Part shown: one piece after another, positions 1 through 7,906 of the stretch
Layout of the letters: the number at the start of each line of letters is the position of its first letter
Position numbering within the stretch: the first letter of the stretch is position 1
Assembly: GCA_002347965.1 (NCBI GenBank)
Contig: DDYN01000041.1
Span: 1-64,000 of the forward strand
DNA from: UBA2233 sp002347965 [NCBI: Nitrospirae bacterium UBA2233]
Lineage (GTDB): Bacteria > UBA2233
Direction: 5' to 3'
DNA length: 64,000 bases
Notes under the pieces: model-generated
The model's input: the letters and a program-made list of their open reading frames with translations, nothing else
Told to the model about the DNA's origin: nothing
The model's database searches: none
Program-made: the position numbers and the translations under genes

Positions 1-374
1 TCGATCGCCCGCTCAATCTTTAAGATGAGTTCTTTTGGGTCGTAGGGTTTGGCGAGGTAATCGTACGCCCCCTGCCGCGTGGCCTCGACGGCCGTTTCGA
101 TCGAACCATAGGCGGTCAGCACGATAACGGCGCTTTGAGGGCTCAACTGCTTAATCGCCTTCAAAAGCGAAATGCCGTCCATAGGGGCCATCTTGAGGTC
201 CGTTACGACGACATCGAACGCCTCCCGCTCGAACAGCGAAAGCGCCTTGTTCGGGCTTTCTACGGCCTCAACGGCGTAGCCTTGGGATGCGAGGCGTACC
301 TTGAGAACCTTCAAAACGTTCTTGTCGTCATCGACCAAAAGCAGGCGGCCCTTTTCTTGCGCGTCCGTCTTCAT
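1..374 (-). CDS. NtrC-family response regulator, receiver domain (partial, C-terminus outside window)
   Basis: Translating the minus strand from the ATG at 374 gives a receiver domain of about 124 residues that runs off the left edge. The acidic pocket (D15-D17), phospho-acceptor D59 in a TDLKM context and the conserved lysine in YLAKPYDP are all present. Receivers with this TDxxM/GxYDYLxKP pattern are usually joined to a sigma54-activating AAA+ domain and a Fis-type DNA-binding domain, which would lie outside the window. Its start overlaps the stop of the upstream lipoprotein gene by 4 bp (ATGA), so it is translationally coupled to the kinase-lipoprotein pair. Probable GlrR/QseF-like output protein; the sigma54 domain is inferred, not seen. 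Confidence 0.88.
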   Translation of the reverse strand, partial: MKTDAQEKGRLLLVDDDKNVLKVLKVRLASQGYAVEAVESPNKALSLFEREAFDVVVTDLKMAPMDGISLLKAIKQLSPQSAVIVLTAYGSIETAVEATRQGAYDYLAKPYDPKELILKIERAI

Positions 375-949
375 GGGCCGGACTCCCTCAACGAGCGCTG
401 TTTTTCATCCAGACGCCTGAGTGCTTCGAGCTCGCTTTGGAGCCTGCGTATCCTCCCCTTGCATTTGGATAGCCCCTCCAAGGCCTTGGCTTCCCGCATG
501 CCGGCCTTATCCAGCTTCTTGTTGAGCTCAACCAGGAGAATTTCCTGCCGACTTAAGGCCTGCAAGCGACCAAGGAGCACTTCTGCGACCCCTCCTATCA
601 CGCCAGGGTCGCTCTGCGCGATCCTTATGTACGCGTAGGCCTTGTCCATGTCGCCCAAAGGGTTCTGCTCGTCCATGTAGCTTAACCCTCGAAGAAGCCA
701 CACCTCTGCCAGCTTGGAGCTCGACGGCTCCTTCTCTTTGAACAACACCGCTTCTTTGGCATCAAGAAAGGCCTGCAGGCCATGGAAATCTTTGTTTCGC
801 AAGAGTTTCATTCCCTGTGCAAACACGGGTGACGCCCGGCGGGTTTCTTGCGGAACACGAGGCAGCTCCTTGCCGCTCATGCCGGGAAACCGAGAACAGC
901 CGACGCCCAAAAGGGCCAAAAAGAGGGCCGCGGCATGCCGAATCTTCAT
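371..949 (-). CDS. QseG/YfhG-like outer-membrane lipoprotein
   Basis: A 192-residue protein with a short basic start, a hydrophobic segment and a lipobox (LLGVGCS, Cys about residue 18), so it should be lipidated by Lgt and cleaved by LspA. The middle is helical and TPR-like (WLLRGLSYMDEQNPLGDMDKA) and the last 60 residues are a charged coiled coil. I chose the ATG at 949 because the open frame's earlier start would bury the signal peptide; this ATG overlaps the kinase stop by one base (TGATG). It sits between a sensor kinase and an NtrC-type regulator, the same order as glrK-qseG-glrR of enterobacteria, where QseG is an outer-membrane lipoprotein needed for kinase activity. Assignment rests mainly on that gene order and the lipobox. 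Confidence 0.72.
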   Translation of the reverse strand: MKIRHAAALFLALLGVGCSRFPGMSGKELPRVPQETRRASPVFAQGMKLLRNKDFHGLQAFLDAKEAVLFKEKEPSSSKLAEVWLLRGLSYMDEQNPLGDMDKAYAYIRIAQSDPGVIGGVAEVLLGRLQALSRQEILLVELNKKLDKAGMREAKALEGLSKCKGRIRRLQSELEALRRLDEKQRSLRESGP

Positions 950-2403
950 CACGCAACCTCCCGACCCGGCGTCCTGCCACACTCGAACAGCAATGTGAAC
1001 ACGGAACCTTCCCCCGCACCGGAAGAAAGCTCGATCCGTCCCCCGTGCGCCTCGACTATGTGTTTTACGATGCTCAAGCCAAGGCCCGTGCCCCTGTACG
1101 TCCCGGGCTCTTCGACCTGAAAAAACTTGCTGAACACCGCCTCGTGGTATTGAGGAGGGATTCCTGCTCCTGTGTCCCGGAACGCAATCGCTAGCCTGCC
1201 GACCGGGTCTTCGCTTAAGCAGACCTCCACCTTCCCACCCGCCGGCGTAAACTTCAGTGCGTTGGCCAAAAGGTTGTCAAAGGCCTGCTCCATGCGAAAG
1301 TGATCAAACATGAACGGAGAAGAAGGGCCATCCAGCCGAAAATCGAGCTGGATTCCGTTCTTCTCGGCAACGACCCTGGCCTTACGCACGCTATGTTGAA
1401 GCACCTCCTCGATCCTGCCCTCGTGGAACTGGTAGCGCGTCATGCCAGCCTCCATTTTGGAGAGGTCCAGAAGGTCGTTGACGAGCCTAAGCAACCTGTG
1501 ACCATCCTGTTCAATAATTTCCAGAAGCTCTTCTTGCTCGTTCGTAAGAGGGCCGACGACTCCTTCCCTAAGAAGGCTGGTAGCCTCCTTCACCGACGTC
1601 AGCGGCGTCTTGATTTCATGAGTAACGTTGGCGATGAAGCTCTCCTTGAGCTTTTCCAACTCCCCCAAGCGTTCGACCATCCTGTTGAATGACTGGGATA
1701 GCGCCCTGATCTCCTGGGGACCTTCCTCTGGGATCTGCGTGGTGAATAGGCCCTGGGCCACATGCTCAGTTGCATCGATCATCCGCCGTATTTGGCCCTT
1801 CAAATCCATGACCACCCACAGCCCCACTGCGAGCGAAAGGGCCAGTGAGAAGCCGAAAACCCCGAACAGCACCCGAACGGCGCGGCGGCTCTCCAAGCTC
1901 GAATTCAGCACCATCGTGTAGATCTTCGCGTCAGTATTGGCAATTTCGGCATCGAGAAGGCTCAAGAATTCGTTGAGCGTCGTATCATCTGGGTCTGTAA
2001 GCTTGCCGGTTTCAACCTTTGGCAGCACGCCCTTGATCGCTGCCTCCTCGATCATGGCTGCAAAACGTTTCTCCTCGGGACTGACCGATAACCTTTTGAG
2101 CTTGGTTAGCCCGGATACGAGCAACTCAAGGGTCCGTCCGAACTCGGTTTTGTACTCCGGGTCTTTGTACACATCCATTTTAACGCGAAGCTCCATGGCC
2201 ACGTTGACATCCTGCCGCACCTGACGGACAACGTTGGTTCGTTCCGTATGGAGAGTTAGTTCGAGTATCGAATGGTTGAGCCCATTAAGCCGGCTGAGCG
2301 CAAGCACGATGACGAATGAGCCCGAACCCACGAGCAGGATATACCCAGCGATCACTCTTGCATACAACGAGGTAGGGCGCCCTCTCAACATACTCCAAGC
2401 CAC
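949..2403 (-). CDS. Membrane sensor histidine kinase, GlrK/QseE-like
   Basis: A 484-residue inner-membrane kinase with transmembrane helices at about 17-37 and 177-199 enclosing a helical periplasmic sensor. A HAMP domain (about 200-252), a HisKA domain with H262 in VTHEIKTPLTS and a HATPase domain with N, G1 (DTGAGIP) and G2 (GTGLGLSI) boxes follow. The GPLTxEQEE stretch after the H-box resembles E. coli GlrK. The start is GTG at 2403, with AAGGGA a few bases upstream; an in-frame ATG at 2391 is an alternative. It lies 15 bp after recR and leads the kinase-lipoprotein-regulator set. The natural signal is unknown; enterobacterial relatives respond to envelope state or adrenergic signals. Confidence 0.9.
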   Translation of the reverse strand: MAWSMLRGRPTSLYARVIAGYILLVGSGSFVIVLALSRLNGLNHSILELTLHTERTNVVRQVRQDVNVAMELRVKMDVYKDPEYKTEFGRTLELLVSGLTKLKRLSVSPEEKRFAAMIEEAAIKGVLPKVETGKLTDPDDTTLNEFLSLLDAEIANTDAKIYTMVLNSSLESRRAVRVLFGVFGFSLALSLAVGLWVVMDLKGQIRRMIDATEHVAQGLFTTQIPEEGPQEIRALSQSFNRMVERLGELEKLKESFIANVTHEIKTPLTSVKEATSLLREGVVGPLTNEQEELLEIIEQDGHRLLRLVNDLLDLSKMEAGMTRYQFHEGRIEEVLQHSVRKARVVAEKNGIQLDFRLDGPSSPFMFDHFRMEQAFDNLLANALKFTPAGGKVEVCLSEDPVGRLAIAFRDTGAGIPPQYHEAVFSKFFQVEEPGTYRGTGLGLSIVKHIVEAHGGRIELSSGAGEGSVFTLLFECGRTPGREVA

Positions 2404-2418
2404 CGGACTTCCCTTGGG

Positions 2419-3054
2419 TTACCCCCGGGCATTCAAGGCGGGATCGGTCGGAAAGAATACGTCGATCCGATGCTCAAGGGCCGCTTTGAGCGTCTTAGCA
2501 TCTAAAAAACTGATCTGGGACCCGTAAGGAACGCCCATGGCCATGCGAGAAAGGGTGACCGACGCGCCGCCTTGGAGCATCTCCATAACGTAGTGAACCG
2601 TGAACTCGCCCTCGGTCGTCGGCGGCAGGGCAAGGATTATCTCGTTCACGGCCCCTCTGGCTACGCGCTCACCGAGCGGTTGTAGCCTCAACTCTTTTGG
2701 ACCGACCCCGCGGATAGGGTTCACGAGGCCACCGAGAAGGTGGTAGACCCCCTGAAACCCGCCTGCCGTCTCCAAGGCTAGAAGGTCTTCGAGGCCCTCG
2801 ACAACGCAAACGACGCTCTTGTCGCGTTTTGGGTCGGCGCATACCTCACAGAGTTCCTCCGTCGCGAAATTGCCGCACAAAACGCACTCGTGAACGCTCG
2901 ACGCCACGTCGAGCAGGGCCTTCGCAAGATGCCTAGCTTCGTTTTGCTTTCCTCTTACGACCGCCTGGACGTACTTAAGCGCGGTCTTATCCCCCACCTG
3001 AGGTAGCGTCTTGAACGCACGAATTAGGCTCTTGACGGGGTCGCTTTCCTTCAT
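2419..3054 (-). CDS. recR: Recombination mediator RecR
   Basis: A 211-residue protein of normal RecR length, which works with RecO (and RecF) to load RecA onto SSB-coated gaps. It has an N-terminal helix-hairpin-helix region (LPQVGDKTA), a zinc finger with Cys 57, 60, 69 and 72, a Toprim domain beginning at VVEGLEDLLALE (about 84-95) and a C-terminal GVPYGSQISFLD segment typical of the family. It follows ybaB by 25 bp in the classic dnaX-ybaB-recR order. The zinc finger and Toprim acidic residues are intact. Confidence 0.97.
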   Translation of the reverse strand: MKESDPVKSLIRAFKTLPQVGDKTALKYVQAVVRGKQNEARHLAKALLDVASSVHECVLCGNFATEELCEVCADPKRDKSVVCVVEGLEDLLALETAGGFQGVYHLLGGLVNPIRGVGPKELRLQPLGERVARGAVNEIILALPPTTEGEFTVHYVMEMLQGGASVTLSRMAMGVPYGSQISFLDAKTLKAALEHRIDVFFPTDPALNARG

Positions 3055-3079
3055 GCTACTTGCAAGCCTTTCGAAGTCG

Positions 3080-3388
3080 TTAGAGGAACGGCGGCTTGAA
3101 CCCGCCGGTAACCTTGGACAACTGTTCTTCCATCATCTCGCGGGAGCGTCTTAGACCTTCGTTTATGGCCGCCACGATCAGGTCTTCGAGCATCTCTTTG
3201 TCCCCCTGCTCGAGCACCTCCGGCTCGATTGCGAGCGAGACGAGCTCTTGCTTCCCGGAAACGACAGCCTTCACCATACCCCCGCCGGATTGCACCTCTA
3301 GAGTCTTGGTTGCAAGCTCTTCTTGAACTCTAGAGAGCTGCTCTTGCATCTTCTTGGCCTGCTTGAGCATCTGTTGCATGTTGTTCAT
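3080..3388 (-). CDS. ybaB: Nucleoid-associated protein YbaB/EbfC
   Basis: A 102-residue protein with the family's N-terminal amphipathic helix (MNNMQQMLKQAKKMQEQL) and the GGGMVKAVVSGKQELVSLAI core. YbaB/EbfC proteins form tweezer-like dimers that bind DNA with little sequence preference. The gene is between dnaX (23 bp upstream) and recR, where it is found in most bacteria, and is preceded by an AAAGGAGCT ribosome-binding site. Confidence 0.96.
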   Translation of the reverse strand: MNNMQQMLKQAKKMQEQLSRVQEELATKTLEVQSGGGMVKAVVSGKQELVSLAIEPEVLEQGDKEMLEDLIVAAINEGLRRSREMMEEQLSKVTGGFKPPFL

Positions 3389-3411
3389 TCATAGCTCCTT
3401 TCGTACCGTTT

Positions 3412-5055
3412 TTAGAACTCCTCGAGAGACTCCTCCTGCTTGTCTTTTTCCTCCAGAATTTCGGCCTTGAACACCTCGGCGGCCAAACGCACGGCCTCGT
3501 TAAACCCGAGCGGCTGCTCTACCGAGACCTGGCTTGGTTCCGCGTGGGCATTCATCGGTTCGGCCGGAACCTGGAGCAGCCGGAAAGCTAAGCTTTTGCC
3601 GAAGTAAGCCTTGAGCGCCTTTTCAACCTCTAGCACGGCTTTGGGCTGGCGCAATCGCTCGTAAAGAAAACCATCCTGCGCGGGCTGGAAAAATACCGTC
3701 GACCCTTCGGCTTTAAGGGTTCCCAACGACTGAAGCGTATGCGCAAGGATGGGGTTGGTTTGCGCAAGACTCTCGAGGAAGCCCTCTGTAGTCTTGCGCT
3801 CGGGAGCAAGAGCCTGTTCCGGCTCTTTTAGCAGTCGTCCTTTGGGCGCCTCGTCAACCCCGAGATGCGGGGCGGTATCGCCCCCGTTCTTTACGCCCGG
3901 ACGATCTTCCTTCGGCGCGTCTAGCACTTCTAGCATTTTGGAAAGCAACGCCACGTTGGGCACAAAGCTTGCGCGAACAAGCAAGGTCTCGAGGACAAGC
4001 CTTGGATTCCTAGACCGAAGCAGCGTTTGCTCTGTCTCGAGAAACATGTGGAGCAGCTCTATCAGCTGCTCAGGCTCGAACATGCCAGAAAGCCGCTCGA
4101 GCGCTTCCGTGCTCGGCCCGCCCACCAGCGCATTGGCATTGCCCGTCAAGGCATAAGCAAGCATGTTCCGAAGCATAAACGCAAGGCTTTCGTAGAACCC
4201 TCCAGGGTCTACCCCCTTCGCCATCAGCACGTCAACCTCTTTCATGGCCCCGGCGGCATCATGACGGGCAATCCGCTCCATCATGGCGACGACGACAGCC
4301 TCGGTCCCAAAGCCCAAGAGCGCCTCGATCTCCTCGATAGACCCTCCCGCAGCCTTCAGGTCCAATACCTCCTCGAGCAAGATCAACCCATCCCGGAGCG
4401 AACCTTGCGCCCTCAAGGCGATACGGCCGAGCACCTCGGCGGGCAACGAAACCCCTTCCTCTTCTTGAGCCACGCGCGCTAAGTGTTCAGCGGCGAGGGT
4501 CTGAGGTATGGGGGCCAAATGGAAACGCTGGCACCTTGATACGATCGTTTTTGGAAGCTTGTCCGCTTCCGTAGTCGCCAAGACGAAATACACGTTCGGG
4601 GGGGGCTCTTCTAGGCTTTTCAGCAGGGCGTTGAACGCCTCCTGGGTAAGCATGTGAACCTCATCCAAGATGACGACCCTGGCTCTTGCTTGGTAAGGGG
4701 CGTAGCGTAAAAGCTCTTTGAGCGCGCGAACATCCTCGATGCTCCGATTGGAAGCCGCGTCAATCTCCAAGACATCGGCGCACGTCCCCTTGTCGATCCT
4801 GACACAGGTATCGCACGCGTTGCAGGGCTCGGGCGTAATCCCCGCAGCGCAATTCAGGCATTTTGCCAGGATCCTGGCTAGCGTAGTCTTTCCGATCCCC
4901 CTTGGGCCGGCAAACAGTATCGCGTGGGCAAGGCGTTTACGTACCACCGATTCCCGAAGGACTTTAACGGTGGCCTCTTGTCCCACTATTTCCGCGAACG
5001 CCTTGGGTCTTCGACTTCTCGCCAGGGTGATGCGGGCATTATCGGGCTGTTTCAT
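3412..5055 (-). CDS. dnaX: DNA polymerase III subunit tau/gamma
   Basis: The clamp-loader ATPase, 547 residues. The Walker A motif GPRGIGKTT is at about 50-58, zinc-binding cysteines are at 69, 78, 81 and 84, DEVH (Walker B) is at 131-134, and the SRC sensor I motif is in IVSRCQRFHL. The C-terminal 200 residues are diverged and probably hold the DnaB/alpha-binding tau region. I start at ATG 5055 (MKQPDNARIT): the open frame continues to 5085, but that would overlap the SRP RNA. I found no run of A's that would make the programmed frameshift seen in E. coli, so gamma is probably not produced that way. Confidence 0.96.
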   Translation of the reverse strand: MKQPDNARITLARSRRPKAFAEIVGQEATVKVLRESVVRKRLAHAILFAGPRGIGKTTLARILAKCLNCAAGITPEPCNACDTCVRIDKGTCADVLEIDAASNRSIEDVRALKELLRYAPYQARARVVILDEVHMLTQEAFNALLKSLEEPPPNVYFVLATTEADKLPKTIVSRCQRFHLAPIPQTLAAEHLARVAQEEEGVSLPAEVLGRIALRAQGSLRDGLILLEEVLDLKAAGGSIEEIEALLGFGTEAVVVAMMERIARHDAAGAMKEVDVLMAKGVDPGGFYESLAFMLRNMLAYALTGNANALVGGPSTEALERLSGMFEPEQLIELLHMFLETEQTLLRSRNPRLVLETLLVRASFVPNVALLSKMLEVLDAPKEDRPGVKNGGDTAPHLGVDEAPKGRLLKEPEQALAPERKTTEGFLESLAQTNPILAHTLQSLGTLKAEGSTVFFQPAQDGFLYERLRQPKAVLEVEKALKAYFGKSLAFRLLQVPAEPMNAHAEPSQVSVEQPLGFNEAVRLAAEVFKAEILEEKDKQEESLEEF

Positions 5056-5080
5056 GGGTTCACCGAACGTTCGGACTGGC

Positions 5081-5206
5081 GGCATCCTTTGCGGTAGCCG
5101 GATGAGCCCGGGCTAGGGAGGGAACGGCTACCGCTGCTTCCTCCCGGACCTGACGGGGTTCACCGCATCCCCCCTACCCAAGAATCCGACTACCGCAAAG
5201 GATGCC
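5081..5206 (-). ncRNA. ffs: Signal recognition particle RNA, small bacterial (4.5S) type
   Basis: The minus strand contains the near-invariant apical SRP element GTCAGGTCCGGGAGGAAGCA (around 5135-5155), with a GGGA tetraloop and the asymmetric loop that binds Ffh. The ends form a perfect 17-bp stem: GGCATCCTTTGCGGTAG at 5190-5206 pairs with its complement at 5081-5097. The RNA is the scaffold that joins Ffh to the nascent chain. It begins only 2-3 nt after the CCA of tRNA-Ser(GGA), so it is probably cut from a tRNA-SRP-dnaX transcript. This tRNA-Ser/ffs/dnaX arrangement is common in bacteria. Confidence 0.95.
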
Positions 5207-5208
5207 CT

Positions 5209-5301
5209 TGGCGGAGAGAGTGGGATTCGAACCCACGGCACCCCTTTTGAGGGCACACACGATTTCCAGTCGTGCCCCTTCGGCCACTCGGGCATCTCTC
5301 C
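5209..5301 (-). tRNA. tRNA-Ser (anticodon GGA)
   Basis: A 93-nt class II tRNA with a long variable arm. The acceptor stem GGAGAGA pairs with TCTCTCC, followed by a G discriminator and an encoded CCA (plus-strand TGG at 5209-5211). The anticodon loop is CTGGAAA flanked by ACGA/TCGT, giving anticodon GGA, which reads UCC and UCU. The T loop TTCGAATC is intact. It lies directly upstream of the SRP RNA and 29 nt downstream of a second tRNA-Ser. Confidence 0.97.
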
Positions 5302-5330
5302 GTAAGACTTGTTTCCGTAAAGACGTACAA

Positions 5331-5424
5331 TGGCGGAGAGGGTGGGATTCGAACCCACGTGAGGGCTCGTCGCCCTCAAGTCGATTTCGAGTCGACCCCG
5401 GTACGGCCACTTCGGTACCTCTCC
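5331..5424 (-). tRNA. tRNA-Ser (anticodon CGA)
   Basis: A 94-nt class II tRNA with acceptor GGAGAGG/CCTCTCC, a long variable arm (TTGAGGGC...GCCCTCA) and encoded CCA at 5331-5333. The anticodon loop CTCGAAA between GTCGA and TCGAC gives anticodon CGA, which reads UCG. It is the first gene of the tRNA-Ser/tRNA-Ser/SRP RNA/dnaX minus-strand series. Confidence 0.97.
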
Positions 5425-5451
5425 ACCGCCCTTGTTCCCGTACGAGTAACT

Positions 5452-5481
5452 ATCATAGCACAAACTCGTGCAGGGCTTGAA
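5452..5481 (-). promoter_or_regulatory. Probable promoter of the tRNA-Ser / SRP RNA / dnaX series
   Basis: On the minus strand a TATGAT -10 (5452-5457) lies 18 bp after TTCAAG (5476-5481), about 28 bp before the first tRNA-Ser. The -35 is a weak match, so the -10 carries most of the evidence. It shares the intergenic space with the divergent tRNA-Ala promoter. Confidence 0.5.
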
Positions 5482-5495
5482 AGTATGAACAAGCA

Positions 5496-5524
5496 TTGAG
5501 TCCGATCGCCGTCTGTGCTAATCT
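5496..5524 (+). promoter_or_regulatory. Promoter of tRNA-Ala(GGC)
   Basis: TTGAGT (5496-5501), a 17-bp spacer and TAATCT (5519-5524). Transcription would start near 5531, a few bases before the mature tRNA 5' end at 5537, which is the expected geometry for a tRNA promoter. Confidence 0.65.
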
Positions 5525-5536
5525 TTTCTCTAATGT

Positions 5537-5612
<76 letters not shown>

Positions 5613-5710
5613 ACGCGATATTCGAACCTCTTGCCTTACCCGTATGAGCGTTTCAACCTTGAAGCGGGCTTTATTGCCCATGAATCCTCAAACTGCACGA
5701 GGTAGCGTCC

Positions 5711-7357
5711 ATGGATGGCGAGAAACAAGGAGTCGTGGGCATCGACGTCGCAGAACTAGACGCCCAGCTTGCAGAAATGGAACGGCTCGTCATCTGCTTG
5801 GAAGAGCTGGCCGAGTCAAGCAGTCAGCTTTCCTTCATCACTGACCAAGAAACGCTCGTCAAAGAGGCCGGACGGCACATCGTCGACCTTTTTAATCCTT
5901 GCGCGTTCGGCATCTACACCGAGGCCTTCGAAGACAAGCGGATGCGCCTGTTCGTGTTCAACCCGAGTGTTTTTACCCAGGACAACCTTGAAGAACATGT
6001 CCGTGAAACGTTGGGCCGGACGTTGGAGGAGGTTCCGCCTTTTGACGGGATTGAAGTATTAAAAGATTTTCTTTGGGAAACAGCGCCGTGCACGGAGACG
6101 AAGCCGGCCGACCTCCTCATGGCATGGAACGTCTGCCCCATCCATCTTCGAGGAGTCCAATCGGGCTTTGCGTTCATCGCCTCTTCGTTCGTTCAGGAAT
6201 ACCCCAAGGACTACGCCAACCTGTTCCAGCTGTTCGCGTCAACGCTGGGGTCGTACCTGGAGAACCTTAGGCTTCTTTGCGAGACCCAAAAGCTGACACT
6301 CGATTTGGACCAGCAGCTCGAAGAGCGGGAACGTTTGATCATTACGCTTGAGATCGCCCAGGAAGCCTCGCAACGGATCAGCCAAACCATCGAGATCGAA
6401 GACCTTACCAAAGAGTTCGCCTCCAGCATTCGGGAAATCTTTAACCCCCAGGCATGGGGCTACCTCGAGCTTGGGGACGCCTCGTTCTCAAACGGGGCGC
6501 CTTTCCGGTGCATTCTCTACCTCTTCCATCCCGGGATGGAGGCAAATACCGGAAAGATCGCAAAGCACCTTTTAAAAGAAATCAACAAGACCTCCAGATC
6601 GCGCTTCCTGCTTGATAGCGACCTTTCAATAGAGGTTCGGAAAGATTTTTTGCCCCAAGAGGCGAACGAAGCCCAGGAAGGGCCGTTCGACACCTTCATT
6701 GCCCACCCGATGACGGCCCAGGATAGACGCCTAGGGGTAGGGTTTATGTATTCGGACCGTACGGAGGTCTTCTCGCAGGACCTTCTGAACCTTTTTTACG
6801 TTTTGACCCGACAGTTCAGCGCCACGTTCGAGAACATCCGGTTGTTCAAGAAAACGGAGTGGTACGCGACGTACGACACGCTGACCAATCTCTATAACCG
6901 AAGGACGTTCGAAGAGCTACTCCAGAAGCAGCTTGCGAGGTCCAAGCGCACGCAGGCCCCCTTCGCCCTCGCCATCGTCGACATCGACCACTTCAAGAAG
7001 TTCAACGACACCTACGGGCATGAGGTAGGCGACGAGGTTCTCAGGCAGGTGGCGGATTGCCTAAAAGACAGCATTCGGATCAACGACGTCGTTGCCCGGT
7101 ACGGGGGGGAGGAGTTCGTCGTGATCTTTACCGATGCCGAAGACGGCGGGGCGAGGATCGTGGCCGACAGGCTTCGCCAACGGGTCGAGGGGATGGAGTT
7201 GAGGGTTGGGTTTCAAACGCTCCATGTGACCATCAGCGTTGGCGTAGCGGTATACCCTAACCATGGGGCCGCGCGCGATGTACTCATCGAGCATGCCGAC
7301 GAGGCGCTTTACCGCGCAAAGAACGGCGGAAGAAACAAGGTTGTGTTCTACGGCTAA
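5711..7357 (+). CDS. Diguanylate cyclase with two N-terminal GAF-like sensor domains
   Basis: A 548-residue soluble protein predicted to make cyclic di-GMP. The C-terminal GGDEF domain (about 385-548) has an active GGEEF signature and an RxxD inhibitory I-site (RIND) five residues before it, so the enzyme should be active and product-inhibited. The N-terminal part holds two repeats of about 170 residues (compare FITDQETLVKEAGRHI with ISQTIEIEDLTKEFASSI, each followed by a FNPxAxG motif), probably divergent GAF domains. They are joined by a helical linker (LTLDLDQQLEERERL). There is no transmembrane segment, so the signal is probably cytoplasmic. It starts at ATG 5711 behind GAGGTAG. The gene stands alone between tRNA-Ala and a bidirectional terminator. 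Confidence 0.92.
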   Translation: MDGEKQGVVGIDVAELDAQLAEMERLVICLEELAESSSQLSFITDQETLVKEAGRHIVDLFNPCAFGIYTEAFEDKRMRLFVFNPSVFTQDNLEEHVRETLGRTLEEVPPFDGIEVLKDFLWETAPCTETKPADLLMAWNVCPIHLRGVQSGFAFIASSFVQEYPKDYANLFQLFASTLGSYLENLRLLCETQKLTLDLDQQLEERERLIITLEIAQEASQRISQTIEIEDLTKEFASSIREIFNPQAWGYLELGDASFSNGAPFRCILYLFHPGMEANTGKIAKHLLKEINKTSRSRFLLDSDLSIEVRKDFLPQEANEAQEGPFDTFIAHPMTAQDRRLGVGFMYSDRTEVFSQDLLNLFYVLTRQFSATFENIRLFKKTEWYATYDTLTNLYNRRTFEELLQKQLARSKRTQAPFALAIVDIDHFKKFNDTYGHEVGDEVLRQVADCLKDSIRINDVVARYGGEEFVVIFTDAEDGGARIVADRLRQRVEGMELRVGFQTLHVTISVGVAVYPNHGAARDVLIEHADEALYRAKNGGRNKVVFYG

Positions 7358-7388
7358 AAAAGGGGGAAGCCATGCCTCCCCCTTTTTT
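7356..7388. terminator. Bidirectional intrinsic terminator
   Basis: A-tract, GGGGGA, short loop, TCCCCC, T-tract (7356-7361 A's; 7383-7388 T's). It works in both directions and separates the converging diguanylate cyclase and SCP2 genes. It begins within the cyclase stop codon. Confidence 0.88.
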
Positions 7389-7411
7389 AGGAACAACGCG
7401 CAAAAATAGGG

Positions 7412-7735
7412 CTAGCCTCCGAGCACCTGGCCAAGCTTCATGGCAAGCCCCATGTTGCCGGCAATTTTGAGCTTGCCTTGCATGAAGGCCATTTGCGCGC
7501 TGAGTTTTCCTGAGACGATGTCAACAAAATCCTGGCTTCCAACCGTGATCGTGCAGTCGGCCGGGGCATCCCCTTCGGATACGCCGGGGTTGTCCTTAAG
7601 GTTGATCACCCAGGTGCCCCCGTTGTCGCCGGTCACGTTGAACTTGTAAACGGCACCGATCGATTTGGCCTTCTCTGGATCCCCAGAAATACGCTCCTTG
7701 ATCTTCCCTTCAAAAATTTCCTTGGGCGTTGCCAT
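7412..7735 (-). CDS. SCP2 sterol-binding domain protein
   Basis: A 107-residue single-domain SCP2 protein. The family folds into a hydrophobic tunnel that binds sterols, fatty acids or acyl-CoA. The core motifs are visible: GTWVINLKDN, ADCTITVGSQDFVDIVSGKL and AFMQGKLKIAGNMGLAMKL near the C-terminus. It starts at ATG 7735 behind AAGGAGGT. It has no operon partner. An FadR-like palindrome 47-64 bp upstream suggests that its expression follows fatty-acid supply. The ligand cannot be told from sequence. Confidence 0.92.
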   Translation of the reverse strand: MATPKEIFEGKIKERISGDPEKAKSIGAVYKFNVTGDNGGTWVINLKDNPGVSEGDAPADCTITVGSQDFVDIVSGKLSAQMAFMQGKLKIAGNMGLAMKLGQVLGG

Positions 7736-7781
7736 ACAGACCTCCTTCTGAAAAGATGTTTATGGTACGGGCGGGCCTCAA

Positions 7782-7799
7782 GGAATGATCCATCATTCA
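7782..7799. promoter_or_regulatory. FadR-like (TetR family) operator upstream of the SCP2 gene
   Basis: The 18-mer GGAATGATCCATCATTCA matches the consensus I know for the acyl-CoA-responsive TetR repressor FadR/YsiA of Bacillus (TGAATGAMTANTCATTCA) in 6 of 7 left-arm and 7 of 7 right-arm bases, with the same 4-bp centre. It lies between the SCP2 start and a possible minus-strand TTGACA box near 7840. A second copy lies at 63429. Regulator identity is inferred. Confidence 0.6.
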
Positions 7800-7906
7800 T
7801 TGAGCGCCAATATAGCTTTTAACACACGTCAAAAAGGCATGTCAAGCATTTTTTAGAAATTATGTTTTGAGGAATTCCCCCTTTAGGTTGAAGGAGGTGC
7901 GCTGAA

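Noticed and set aside
3412-5055. Programmed frameshift producing a short DnaX (gamma)
   Set aside because: No A-AAA-AAG slippery run with a downstream hairpin was seen.
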